Positions 1 through 10,310 of a stretch of 64,000 bases of DNA are shown piece by piece. Source of the DNA: an uncultured Pelagibacteraceae bacterium (GTDB lineage: Bacteria; Pseudomonadota; Alphaproteobacteria; Pelagibacterales; Pelagibacteraceae). The stretch spans positions 132,464 to 196,463 of the forward strand of contig CACGPY010000001.1 in the NCBI GenBank assembly GCA_902575095.1, read 5' to 3'. Made by a program: the position numbers and the translations under genes. The notes under the pieces were generated by a model that saw only the letters and a list, made by a program, of their open reading frames with translations, was not told the DNA's origin and did not search any database. Numbering within the stretch: the stretch's first letter is position 1; each line of letters opens with the position of its first letter.

Positions 1-25
1 TCAATTGAAATAAAAGAATTAGTTA

Positions 26-1063
26 ATGAAATCAAAAAAATTATCTGAAGTAATAATTAAAACCTTTAAGAGTAATGGTTTTGTTTTATCAGAACCTGAT
101 GTTCTTCTAGACTCAGACTATATCATTGAAAGGTCAGGTGAAAAATTTAGAAGCTCAATGCTAACTTTTGATAGAGAAGATGGAAAAACGATGTGCCTAA
201 GACCAGACTTAACAGTTGCATCATGTATAAGCTTTTTACAAAACAAATCTTCCTCAAAAATTTATTACTCTGGCCAAGCTTATAGAAGATCAGGAGGAAA
301 GGGTACTAACTTCATCAATGATCAATTAGGTATCGAAATTCTAGGTTCAAAAAATCTTATTAAAGATGATTTTAAAGTAATCAGTACAATCTTAAATTCT
401 GCAAAAAAAATTAAAATGAAAAAAATTAAAATTAAAGTAGGCGACATAAGTTTATTTAAGAGCTTAATCAATGCTCTTGAGATGCCCGAGAGATGGAAAC
501 TAAGATTAATAAGACACTTTTGGAGACCAGGTTACTTTGAAGAACTTTTAAAGAGGTTAGAAAACAACACAGATATTGATGCTGTAACTTTTGATACAGA
601 TAAGAAAAGATTTTATGAAATGAAAAAATTTGAACCTAATAAAGAAATTGCTGGAAGGTCAATATCAGAAATTTTAAAAAGATTTGATAAAAAAATTAAA
701 GACCCAAGATCATTTGCAGACGGAAAAAAAATTGTAAAAATTATTAGAGCTTTTTTAAAAATTAATTGCAAACTCTCAAAATTAGATGATGAGTTGTTAA
801 ATTTTGCAAAAAAAAATAAACTTAAAATAAATATATTTAAAAATTTTAAATCTATTCAAAACTTAAAAAAACTTAATCAAGATATAATTTTTGTTACAAA
901 TTTTGGCAGAGACATCGAGTATTATACTGGAATGGTATTTGAAGTATTTTCGGGTACAAAAGAAATTGCTTCAGGTGGTCGTTATGATGATTTGCTAAAA
1001 AGTTTAGGAGCTAAAAAGAGTATTCCTGCCGTTGGTGCAGCAATAAATTTAAAAAATTTATGA
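26..1063 (+). CDS. hisZ: ATP phosphoribosyltransferase regulatory subunit HisZ
   Basis: A HisRS-like protein without aminoacylation activity that activates the short form of HisG in the first step of histidine synthesis. The class II synthetase core is visible: the motif-2-like stretch ending in CLRPDLT (residues about 57-63), then GRDIEYYTG near residue 293 and a C-terminal ASGGRYDDLL motif. At 345 residues it lacks the anticodon-binding domain of true HisRS. The stop overlaps the hisG start (ATGA), so the two are translationally coupled, which fits a HisZG complex. The start is the first ATG after the window edge; nothing upstream can be judged. HisRS is the alternative, but the hisG partnership and short length argue against it. 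Confidence 0.9.
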   Translation: MKSKKLSEVIIKTFKSNGFVLSEPDVLLDSDYIIERSGEKFRSSMLTFDREDGKTMCLRPDLTVASCISFLQNKSSSKIYYSGQAYRRSGGKGTNFINDQLGIEILGSKNLIKDDFKVISTILNSAKKIKMKKIKIKVGDISLFKSLINALEMPERWKLRLIRHFWRPGYFEELLKRLENNTDIDAVTFDTDKKRFYEMKKFEPNKEIAGRSISEILKRFDKKIKDPRSFADGKKIVKIIRAFLKINCKLSKLDDELLNFAKKNKLKINIFKNFKSIQNLKKLNQDIIFVTNFGRDIEYYTGMVFEVFSGTKEIASGGRYDDLLKSLGAKKSIPAVGAAINLKNL

Positions 1064-1737
1064 AAGAATTGATCACAATAGGTTTACCAAGTAAAGGGCG
1101 ATTAAAAGAAAAATCAATATTATTTTTTAATGATAGAGGATTAAAAATTGTACAAAGTAAAAAGGAAAGAAATTATTTTGGCGCTATCGAAAATAAACCG
1201 AACGTTAAAATTATATTTCTACATGCTAAAGAAATTATTCAAAGAATAGGAGACGGAACGCTAGATATCGGTATATCTGGTCTAGATCTTTTGAAAGAGT
1301 CCGACATAAATTTACAAAGTAAAATAAATATCCAAAAAAAACTTGACTATGGAAATGCAAACTTAGTGATTGCTGTGCCAGATGACTGGGTAGATGTGCA
1401 GACAATTGCTGATCTTGAAGAAATATCATTTGATATTAGATCAAAAAGAAATACTAGGTTGAGAGTAGCAACTAAGTATCCAAATTTAACTAATGATTTT
1501 TTGATTTCAAAAGGAGTTACCCAATATAAATTAATACCTAGTCTTGGTGCTACAGAGACATATCCTTTTATAGGCTCTTCAGAGATAATCACTGATATTA
1601 CATCTACAGGGAAAACTTTAGCAGATAACAATTTAAGAGTACTAAAAGATGGAGTGATACTTAGTTCGAATGCGTGTTTATTCATTGCAAAAAAAAAGGC
1701 TGCAAAATTGCAGCCTTTTTTAAAATCTTTAGGATAG
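1060..1737 (+). CDS. hisG: ATP phosphoribosyltransferase catalytic subunit HisG (short form)
   Basis: Joins ATP and PRPP to give phosphoribosyl-ATP, the committed and feedback-regulated step of histidine synthesis. At 225 residues it is the short form, which lacks the C-terminal regulatory domain and needs HisZ. DIGISGLDLL (about residues 69-78) and the PRPP-binding loop TDITSTGKTL (about 178-187) are both present. Its start overlaps the hisZ stop by 4 bp. The last codons (KKKAAKLQPF) are written over a perfect inverted repeat plus T-run, so a transcription terminator sits inside the coding sequence just before the stop codon. It converges on groEL with a 6-bp gap. Confidence 0.95.
   Translation: MKELITIGLPSKGRLKEKSILFFNDRGLKIVQSKKERNYFGAIENKPNVKIIFLHAKEIIQRIGDGTLDIGISGLDLLKESDINLQSKINIQKKLDYGNANLVIAVPDDWVDVQTIADLEEISFDIRSKRNTRLRVATKYPNLTNDFLISKGVTQYKLIPSLGATETYPFIGSSEIITDITSTGKTLADNNLRVLKDGVILSSNACLFIAKKKAAKLQPFLKSLG
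1691..1721. terminator. Bidirectional intrinsic terminator inside the 3' end of hisG
   Basis: GGCTGCA (1698-1704) pairs with TGCAGCC (1709-1715) around a 4-nt loop. It is flanked by seven A on the left and six T on the right, so a U-tract follows the hairpin in either direction. It would end hisZG transcripts rightward and groESL transcripts leftward. It lies wholly within the hisG reading frame, about 16 bp before the stop codon. This is the only clear rho-independent terminator I found in the window. Confidence 0.85.
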
Positions 1738-1743
1738 GTTAAA

Positions 1744-3420
<1,677 letters not shown>

Positions 3421-3717
3421 TTATTTTTTACTTTTTGAAATTCCCATTATGTCAGATTCTTTCATAATGCTATATTCTTTGCCGTCAATCTTAACCTCTG
3501 TTCCAGACCATTTTCCAAATAGAACTATGTCTCCAACTTTAACGTCCATAAGAGCAACTTTTCCATCTTCATTTTTAGCACCAGGTCCTACAGCAACAAC
3601 TTCACCTTCTTGAGGTTTCTCTTTTGCAGTGTCTGGGATGATAATTCCGCCAGCAGTTTTTTCTTCACTGTCTAGCACTTTAATAAGCACTCGATCGTGC
3701 AAAGGTCTAAATTTCAT
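3421..3717 (-). CDS. groES: Co-chaperonin GroES (10 kDa)
   Basis: Forms the heptameric lid of the GroEL chamber. The 98-residue protein starts [13 protein letters not shown], has the mobile-loop sequence [19 protein letters not shown] (about residues 17-35) and the [15 protein letters not shown] segment typical of the family. It leads the groESL operon. An AGGAG sequence sits just upstream of the ATG, and a heat-shock-type promoter can be read further upstream (separate entry). Confidence 0.99.
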   Translation of the reverse strand: MKFRPLHDRVLIKVLDSEEKTAGGIIIPDTAKEKPQEGEVVAVGPGAKNEDGKVALMDVKVGDIVLFGKWSGTEVKIDGKEYSIMKESDIMGISKSKK

Positions 3718-3752
3718 ATGTATTTTCTCCTATAAATTTTTATGTAGTGTTG

Positions 3753-3780
3753 ATATGGTATGTTTTAACTAGATTTCAAG
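3753..3780 (-). promoter_or_regulatory. Heat-shock (sigma-32/RpoH type) promoter of groESL
   Basis: Read on the minus strand, CTTGAAA (3780-3774) is followed after 13 bases by TACCATAT (3760-3753). The sigma-32 consensus is CTTGAAA, 11-16 bases, CCCCATNT, so the -35 is perfect and the -10 matches 6 of 8. Transcription would start near 3745, leaving a leader of about 28 nt that contains the AGGAG ribosome-binding site of groES. No CIRCE inverted repeat (the HrcA operator) is present in the gap. Confidence 0.7.
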
Positions 3781-3851
3781 AGGCAAAAATCATTAAAAAA
3801 ACCTAAAAATACTATATTTTGTGAGCATAAAGAGGAGAAAGAATTAGAAAA

Positions 3852-4658
3852 TTGAGAGAACTTAGTCATTTATCTGAGATATACAAAAAATATGACACCT
3901 TTATTATAGATTTATGGGGCGTGATACATAATGGAGTTGCGCTTTATCCAGAAGCGATAGTGGCTATAGAGCAATTACAAAATAATTCAAAAAAAATTGT
4001 TTTTTTATCAAATGCTCCAAGACCTAGCTCAAAGGTAGTAAATTTTTTATTAAAAATGAATATGGATAGAAAATATCTTTCAAATGTTATGACTTCAGGT
4101 GAGGCAGCTATGCATGCAATTAATAAAAACCAATTTGGTAAGACCTTTTTTCATTTAGGGCCACCGAGAGATACTTCTGTTTTTGAAAAAGTAAAAAATA
4201 ATAAGACTGACCTTGAAAGTTGCGATTTTATTATTTGCACTGGTTTATTTGATGAGCACGAAGATAATTTAGAATACTACTCAAATTACTTAAAAAAATA
4301 TATTTCAAAAAAATTGATCTGTACTAATCCAGATTTAACAGTTCACAGAGGAAATGTTGAAGAGCTATGCGCTGGATCAATAGCAAAGGTATTTGAAAAA
4401 TTAGGCGGCGAAGTAGTTTATTTTGGAAAACCTTATAAAGAGGTTTACAAAATGTGCTTTAACTCAAACGAAAAAGTTTTAGCTATTGGTGATAATCTAA
4501 GAACAGATATTAAAGGAGCTAACAACTTAAATATAGATTGTATATTTATATCACAGGGAGTTCATCGAGATGAATATAAAAATAAATCGGAATTAGAATC
4601 TCTTTTGAATAAGTATGAAGTAAAAGCAAATTTTTTTCAAAAAGAATTAAAATGGTAA
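3852..4658 (+). CDS. HAD-superfamily (class IIA) phosphatase
   Basis: A 268-residue hydrolase of the HAD-IIA group (NagD/PGP-like). DTFIIDLWGVIHNG holds the nucleophile Asp at residue 20; FLSNAPRPSS is motif II; a C-terminal GDNLRTDIKGANN carries the acidic motif binding magnesium. The reading frame starts at a TTG preceded by a good AGGAG, which decides the start. Alphaproteobacteria often encode such a protein just before ribF, as here, where it overlaps ribF by a few bases. The substrate is unknown; a sugar phosphate or a nucleotide is likely from the family. Confidence 0.8.
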   Translation: MRELSHLSEIYKKYDTFIIDLWGVIHNGVALYPEAIVAIEQLQNNSKKIVFLSNAPRPSSKVVNFLLKMNMDRKYLSNVMTSGEAAMHAINKNQFGKTFFHLGPPRDTSVFEKVKNNKTDLESCDFIICTGLFDEHEDNLEYYSNYLKKYISKKLICTNPDLTVHRGNVEELCAGSIAKVFEKLGGEVVYFGKPYKEVYKMCFNSNEKVLAIGDNLRTDIKGANNLNIDCIFISQGVHRDEYKNKSELESLLNKYEVKANFFQKELKW

Positions 4659-5566
4659 TGAAAATTTATAATAATGTGAATTTAAATCGCAAACATTTAA
4701 ACGGCGTAATAGCCATAGGAAACTTTGATGGACTACACCTAGGGCATCAAAAAGTAATAAATGAAGCGAGGCAAAAAGCAAAAAAACTTAAACTCCCACT
4801 AGGAGTAATGACTTTTGAACCGGTACCTGTAATGTTTTTTAGTAAAAAAAATAAAGACCATAGAATTAATTCTTTACAACAAAAAAAAATACAATTTGAA
4901 AAATTAAAATTAGATTTTTTATCAATAATTAAATTTGACAAAAAATTTTCTTCTTTATCAGCAGAACAATTTATAAGTAAAATTATTTATAAAAAAACAA
5001 AATGTAGATATTTATACGTAAGTAAAAACTTTAAATTTGGATATAAGCGCCATGGTAATATACAAACTTTAAAAAAGTTCGAGAAAGAATTTAATTATAA
5101 AAATATTATAACCAGCCCTTATAAAAGAAATAAGAAAACAATCTCTTCTTCATTGATAAGAAAAAAAATTAGAGCAGGTAAAATTGCTGAAATAAATAAA
5201 TTGTTAAATCGTAATTGGTGTATACAAGGTAAAGTTATAAAAGGAAAAAAACGGGGACGTAAAATAGGTTTTCCTACATGCAATATGAAACTCAATGATT
5301 ATGTAATTCCTAAGTTAGGCGTATATGGAGTGACAGTTAATTTTGGAAAATATAACAAAAAAGGTATTGCTAATATAGGTTATAGGCCGACTTTTAAGGG
5401 ACAAAGCCTATTGTTAGAAACAAATATCTTTGGAATTAATAAAAATTTATATAATAGAGTATTGGGCGTAAGTTTTAAAAAATTTATTAGACCAGAAAAA
5501 AAATTTAAGAATTTAAAACATTTAAAAAAACAAATAATACTTGATATAGAGCAGGCAAAAAAATAA
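4652..5566 (+). CDS. ribF: Bifunctional riboflavin kinase / FAD synthetase
   Basis: Converts riboflavin to FMN and FMN to FAD. The N-terminal adenylyltransferase domain has GNFDGLHLGH (residues 23-32, the nucleotidyltransferase HxGH signature) and the SSSLIRKKI motif near residue 165. The C-terminal kinase domain (about 180-300) has GRKIGFPTCN and PKLGVYGV. Length 304 is normal. It may start at ATG 4652 or at ATG 4658, where TAATG couples it to the upstream stop. It feeds flavin to several flavoproteins in this window. No FMN riboswitch is visible; there is no room for one. Confidence 0.95.
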   Translation: MVMKIYNNVNLNRKHLNGVIAIGNFDGLHLGHQKVINEARQKAKKLKLPLGVMTFEPVPVMFFSKKNKDHRINSLQQKKIQFEKLKLDFLSIIKFDKKFSSLSAEQFISKIIYKKTKCRYLYVSKNFKFGYKRHGNIQTLKKFEKEFNYKNIITSPYKRNKKTISSSLIRKKIRAGKIAEINKLLNRNWCIQGKVIKGKKRGRKIGFPTCNMKLNDYVIPKLGVYGVTVNFGKYNKKGIANIGYRPTFKGQSLLLETNIFGINKNLYNRVLGVSFKKFIRPEKKFKNLKHLKKQIILDIEQAKK

Positions 5567-5568
5567 AA

Positions 5569-8298
5569 ATGTCCAAAGATACTTTGCTATTACCTAAAAC
5601 AGCTTTTTCTATGAAAGCCGGCTTACCACAAAAAGAGCCCGAAATTTTAAAAAAATGGGAAAAAAATAAAATTTTTGAAAAGCTAAGAAAAAAATCAAAG
5701 GGAAAAGAAAAGTTCGTGCTTCACGATGGTCCACCTTATGCGAATGGGCATATACACATGGGCACTGCTTTAAATAAAATTTTAAAGGATATGATTACTC
5801 GTTTTCACCAGATGAATGGAAGAGACTCTGTTTATGTTCCTGGTTGGGACTGTCATGGTCTACCCATAGAGTGGAAGATAGAGGAACAGTACAAAAAAAA
5901 GAAAAAAAATAAAGATGAAATTCCAATTAAAGATTTTAGACAAGAGTGTAGAGAGTTTGCAAAAAGTTGGATTGATGTACACATTAAAGAGTTTAAGCGA
6001 CTTGGAGTAGTAGGGGATTTTGAAAACTATTATTCCACAATGAGTTACGAGGCCGAAGCTCAAATTGTTAGAGAATTGGGTAAATTTCTTTTAGATGGGA
6101 GTTTATATCAAGGATTTAAACCAGTTCTTTGGTCTACTGTAGAAAAGACTGCTTTAGCTGATGCTGAAGTTGAATATTTAGACCACACTTCTAATACAAT
6201 ATATGTTGCATTTAAAGTTAAAGAAACTAACAAAGACTTTTTAAAAGATACAAATATTGTAATTTGGACAACAACGCCATGGACAATACCAGCAAATAAA
6301 GCACTAGCTTTTAATAGCAATATTGAATACGCAGTTTTGGAAATTGAAAATCTTGAGTATTTTAAAGACAAGAAAATTGTAGTTGCTAAAAATTTAATTA
6401 ACTCAATAACTAAAGAGTGTGAAATAAAAAGCTTTAAAGAGTTAAAGACTTTTAAAGGTTCAGAGTTTCAAGGAACAATATGTAGTCATCCCTTTGTCAA
6501 AATGGATTTTGACTATAGTGTTCCAATGTTGGATGCTCAATTTGTTAATTTGGAACAAGGGACAGGAATTGTACATTGTGCGCCTAGTCATGGGCCAGAC
6601 GACTTCAATTTGTGTTTAAAAAATAATATACCATCACTTTATACAGTTGATAACGCCGGCATTTATACAAAAGAAGTACCATATTTTACAAATACACATG
6701 TATTTAAAGCAGATCCGATCGTAATAGAAAAACTTAAAGAACAAAATAGATTACTTAGAAATGACAAACTTAATCATAGCTATCCTCATTCTTGGAGATC
6801 TAAGGCTCCATTAATTTATAGAGCAACTCCTCAATGGTTTATTTCTATGCAAAAAAATAAATTAAGAGATAAAGCCGTTAAAGCTATTAATGAAACTGTC
6901 TTTTACCCAAGTAAGGGTAAAGATAGACTTCTGTCAATGATTGAAGGAAGACCAGACTGGTGTGTTTCAAGACAAAGAGTTTGGGGGGTTCCATTGCCAA
7001 TATTTATAAATAAAAAAACAAAAGAACCATTAAGAGATCAAAAAATTATAGATAGAATTGCCTCTATATACGAAAAGCAAGGTTCCGATTGTTGGTTTAC
7101 AGATGACTTAAAAATCTTTTTAGGTAATGATTATGACTCAAAAGATTATGAAAAACTAAATGATATTGTTGAAGTTTGGTTCGATAGTGGCTCAACACAC
7201 AGTTTTGTTTTAGAGAAAAGAAAAGATTTAAAATGGCCCGCAGATATGTATTTAGAAGGCTCCGATCAGCATAGGGGGTGGTTTCACTCGTCCTTATTAG
7301 AATCATGCGGAACTAGAGGCAAAGCACCGTTTAAAAGTATCCTTTCACATGGTTTTGTTGTGGATGGCAAAGGTATGAAGATGTCTAAATCGATGGGCAA
7401 CGTCATTTCTCCAGAAGATATATTGAAAAATTACGGTGCAGATATACTTAGAGTCTGGGCTTCAGCATCTGATTATGCTGAAGATTTAAGAATAGATAAA
7501 AATATACTAATACAACACGCAGAATCTTATAGAAAAATTAGAAATACCTTTAGATTTATGCTTGGCAACTTAAAAGATAATTTTGAAAAACAAAACTTTG
7601 AAAAAATTAAGCTAAACGAATTTGATGAATTAGAACAATTTATTTTACATAAGCTATTTTTAGTAAATAAATCTTTTAATGAAAATTTGAAAAATTACAA
7701 TTTCCATAAATTATATAAAGAACTTTTAAATTTTTGCACACTTGATCTTTCTTCTTTTTATTTTGATATTAGAAAAGATGTTCTTTACTGTGATAGTATA
7801 AATTCAAAAAAAAGAAAAAACTGTGTAATTGTTCTTAATGTAATTTTAGAAAGTTTATTAAAGTGGTTTGCTCCAATTTTAGTTTTTACTACCGAAGAAA
7901 TTTATAACTTAGTAAATAAAAATAATGATGAAAGTATACATGAAAGTCATTTTGTAAAAATTCCAGTGAGTTGGGAAAATAAAAAACTAAATGAAAAATG
8001 GTTGAAATTATTCAAAATTAAACAAGATGCAAATATTGCGATAGAGGAGAAGAGAGCTAGCAAAGAAATTGGATCAAGTTTAGAAGCTGATATTAAAATA
8101 ATACTAAAAAAAAATGAATTTGATCTTTTTGATAAATTAGATTTACCAGATTATTTTATTGTTTCAAAAGCTAAAAAAGAATTGTCAAATAATGATGAAA
8201 TTAAGATTGAAGTTAAAAAGGCTCAAGGAATAAAATGTGAAAGGTGTTGGAAAATTTTAGAAAAAAAATGTCAAAGAGAAAATTGTCCAATAAAATAG
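5569..8298 (+). CDS. ileS: Isoleucyl-tRNA synthetase
   Basis: Class I synthetase that charges tRNA-Ile and edits valine. HIHM (the HIGH motif, residues 61-64) lies in PPYANGHIHMG; KMSKS is at 604-608; the CP1 editing domain lies between, with the conserved WTTTPWT motif. The C-terminal zinc finger is present but odd: C890-x2-C893 and then C901-x4-C906, three residues before the end, so the usual basic tail after the finger is missing. At 909 residues it is slightly short. It starts 2 bp after ribF and is followed by lspA, an arrangement common in proteobacteria. Confidence 0.98.
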   Translation: MSKDTLLLPKTAFSMKAGLPQKEPEILKKWEKNKIFEKLRKKSKGKEKFVLHDGPPYANGHIHMGTALNKILKDMITRFHQMNGRDSVYVPGWDCHGLPIEWKIEEQYKKKKKNKDEIPIKDFRQECREFAKSWIDVHIKEFKRLGVVGDFENYYSTMSYEAEAQIVRELGKFLLDGSLYQGFKPVLWSTVEKTALADAEVEYLDHTSNTIYVAFKVKETNKDFLKDTNIVIWTTTPWTIPANKALAFNSNIEYAVLEIENLEYFKDKKIVVAKNLINSITKECEIKSFKELKTFKGSEFQGTICSHPFVKMDFDYSVPMLDAQFVNLEQGTGIVHCAPSHGPDDFNLCLKNNIPSLYTVDNAGIYTKEVPYFTNTHVFKADPIVIEKLKEQNRLLRNDKLNHSYPHSWRSKAPLIYRATPQWFISMQKNKLRDKAVKAINETVFYPSKGKDRLLSMIEGRPDWCVSRQRVWGVPLPIFINKKTKEPLRDQKIIDRIASIYEKQGSDCWFTDDLKIFLGNDYDSKDYEKLNDIVEVWFDSGSTHSFVLEKRKDLKWPADMYLEGSDQHRGWFHSSLLESCGTRGKAPFKSILSHGFVVDGKGMKMSKSMGNVISPEDILKNYGADILRVWASASDYAEDLRIDKNILIQHAESYRKIRNTFRFMLGNLKDNFEKQNFEKIKLNEFDELEQFILHKLFLVNKSFNENLKNYNFHKLYKELLNFCTLDLSSFYFDIRKDVLYCDSINSKKRKNCVIVLNVILESLLKWFAPILVFTTEEIYNLVNKNNDESIHESHFVKIPVSWENKKLNEKWLKLFKIKQDANIAIEEKRASKEIGSSLEADIKIILKKNEFDLFDKLDLPDYFIVSKAKKELSNNDEIKIEVKKAQGIKCERCWKILEKKCQRENCPIK

Positions 8299-8310
8299 AA
8301 AGTAAATATT

Positions 8311-8802
8311 TTGATTAACTTTAAAGAAATAAAGAGCAAAATTATTATTAAAAATAATATTTATTATTTGTGTATTATATCAATAATTTTTTTTTTAGAT
8401 AGATACACAAAATTATTCATCCTTAATAATTTTACTGAGAACACTTACTATTTAAATGATTATATCAATTTAGATTTAGTCTGGAATATTGGTATAGGTT
8501 TTGGCTTATTCAGCACAAATTCTTACTTGTTTTATAACTTAGTTACTCTTTTGATAGGGTTGGTAATAATAATAATATTTTATGTTTTTATAAATTCAAA
8601 TAATTTTGATAAATTCGTTTATTCAATAATTATTGGTGGTGCTTTAGGAAACTTCTATGATAGAATAACATATAATGCAGTACCAGATTTTATAGATTTA
8701 CATTACAATAATTTTCATTGGTTTGTTTTTAATATTGCAGATATATTTATTACATTGGGTATAATTACTTTATTAATTGGAGGACTTCTTAAAAAAGATT
8801 AA
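8311..8802 (+). CDS. lspA: Lipoprotein signal peptidase (signal peptidase II)
   Basis: Inner-membrane aspartyl protease that removes the signal peptide of diacylated prolipoproteins. Four hydrophobic segments are visible, and the two catalytic aspartates are D117 in NFYDRI and D144 in FNIADIFI. Length 163 fits the family. The start is a TTG, since the first in-frame ATG would remove the first membrane segment. It acts after Lgt, which is encoded at the far end of this window, and the very next gene encodes a small lipoprotein that would be one of its substrates. Confidence 0.95.
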   Translation: MINFKEIKSKIIIKNNIYYLCIISIIFFLDRYTKLFILNNFTENTYYLNDYINLDLVWNIGIGFGLFSTNSYLFYNLVTLLIGLVIIIIFYVFINSNNFDKFVYSIIIGGALGNFYDRITYNAVPDFIDLHYNNFHWFVFNIADIFITLGIITLLIGGLLKKD

Positions 8803-9096
8803 ATGAAAATCGTTTATTTTATGTTTGGGGCTATGATACTCCTCGTTTCATGTGGAGATGTTGGGAAAGCTTTAAGAAATGAAAAAACAACAACGACAGA
8901 TGAATTTTTAGTAAAAAAGAGAGGGCCATTAGTTCTTCCACCTAATTATGAGGAAATACCAAAGCCTGATACTATTTATAAAAAAAAGGAAAGCCAAAAA
9001 GATAAATTAAAAGATATATTGAAAGCTCCAAAAAAAAAAAATACATCTAGATCGTCAACAACAGAAACATCGATACTAGAAAAAATTCGTAAGTGA
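8803..9096 (+). CDS. Small BamF-like lipoprotein (DUF3035 family)
   Basis: A 97-residue predicted lipoprotein: hydrophobic signal followed by the lipobox LVSC with Cys at residue 17. The mature part holds TTDEFLVKKRGPLVLPPNY (about residues 35-53), which resembles the DEF-V-R-PL-PP core of the alphaproteobacterial DUF3035 family, described as BamF, an accessory subunit of the outer-membrane beta-barrel assembly machine. The remainder is Lys/Ser/Thr-rich and probably disordered. It directly abuts lspA and overlaps pgi by 4 bp. The family call comes from memory of the motif, so it is moderately sure; lipoprotein status is firmer. Confidence 0.65.
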   Translation: MKIVYFMFGAMILLVSCGDVGKALRNEKTTTTDEFLVKKRGPLVLPPNYEEIPKPDTIYKKKESQKDKLKDILKAPKKKNTSRSSTTETSILEKIRK

Positions 9097-10310
9097 AAAA
9101 AAATAATTTAAAAACAGAAAATTATATTCAAAGCAAGCATCTAGATAAAACCTTACTTTCAAAATTTGGTAAAAATTTTAATATAATTGAAGAAAGAATA
9201 AATAAAGATATTAAAAATCCAAAGCATACTTTAAATGTCCTAAGCAAAAATTTTGAGTTTAACTTTTCAACTAAAGATTTAAATAAATTTAAAAAATTTA
9301 AAAAAATTGCTATAATCGGCATGGGTGGGTCGATTTTAGGAGCTAATTCAATTTATGAAATATTTCAAAGTAAAATTAAAAAAGATTTCTTTTTTTTTGA
9401 CGATATTGACCCCAAAAAAAATTTTTTTTTTAAAAAAAATGAAAAATTAAAAAAAATTTTATTTATTATTATTTCTAAATCAGGGACTACAACTGAAACT
9501 CTATCAAATTTTTTAAGCTTAAAAATATTAAAAAAAAAAGCAAAAAATATAATTATCATCTCTGAAAAAAAAGAGAGCCCTCTTCAAATCATCGCAAGAA
9601 AATATAATTTATTCTTTGTTGAGCATAAAAAAAATATTGGCGGAAGGTATTCTATTTTATCAGAAGTTGGTATGATTCCAGCTTATTTAATGGGATTAAA
9701 TATTTTTAGACTTAGATCTGATATTTTAAATTTCTTAAACAATAAGAAAAAAATATTTTTAAAAGATAGTGTTGTTAAGTTAGCTAATTTATTAGAACAA
9801 AGAAAAATTAAGAATATTATCTTCTTAAATTATGCGCCAGAGTTAGAAAAATTCCTTTTATGGTGCCAACAACTTATCGCTGAAAGTTTAGGAAAAAAAG
9901 AAAAAGGCTTTCTTCCAATGATATCAAGCGTACCAAAAGACCATCATAGTTTGTTACAGCTTTACTTAGATGGACCCAAAGATAAATTGTTTCACATATT
10001 CAGTATAAATAGTAAAACCAATGAACAAGTTGTAACGAATAAAATTTTAAAAAATAAGTATTTTTTAAATAAGAAAAAATTAAATGTGATAAAAGAAGCA
10101 CAAAAAAATGCATTAATTCAAAGTCTTAAAAAAAAAGAAATTCCTTTTCGAGAATTCGAAATAAAAAATATAAGTGAAACTACCTTAGGTGAATTATTTT
10201 CATATTTTATGTTGGAGACAATAATTATTGGCGAATTAACAAACATTAATCCATATAATCAGCCAGCTGTTGAGCAAGTGAAAATTTTAACCAAAAAGAA
10301 TCTTACTTAA
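9093..10310 (+). CDS. pgi: Glucose-6-phosphate isomerase (short form)
   Basis: Interconverts glucose-6-phosphate and fructose-6-phosphate. The sugar-isomerase (SIS) domain is recognised by GMGGSILGANS (about residues 76-86) and the phosphate-binding ISKSGTTTET (about 127-136). Near the C-terminus INPYNQPAVEQVK carries the family's conserved QPAVE. At 405 residues it is much shorter than the enterobacterial enzyme of about 550, as in other streamlined alphaproteobacteria. It overlaps the preceding lipoprotein gene by 4 bp and the convergent rsmD by 8 bp. Confidence 0.9.
   Translation: MKKNNLKTENYIQSKHLDKTLLSKFGKNFNIIEERINKDIKNPKHTLNVLSKNFEFNFSTKDLNKFKKFKKIAIIGMGGSILGANSIYEIFQSKIKKDFFFFDDIDPKKNFFFKKNEKLKKILFIIISKSGTTTETLSNFLSLKILKKKAKNIIIISEKKESPLQIIARKYNLFFVEHKKNIGGRYSILSEVGMIPAYLMGLNIFRLRSDILNFLNNKKKIFLKDSVVKLANLLEQRKIKNIIFLNYAPELEKFLLWCQQLIAESLGKKEKGFLPMISSVPKDHHSLLQLYLDGPKDKLFHIFSINSKTNEQVVTNKILKNKYFLNKKKLNVIKEAQKNALIQSLKKKEIPFREFEIKNISETTLGELFSYFMLETIIIGELTNINPYNQPAVEQVKILTKKNLT

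Noticed and set aside
3718-3851. Possible CIRCE element before groES
   Set aside because: No TTAGCACTC-N9-GAGTGCTAA-like repeat is present on either strand.
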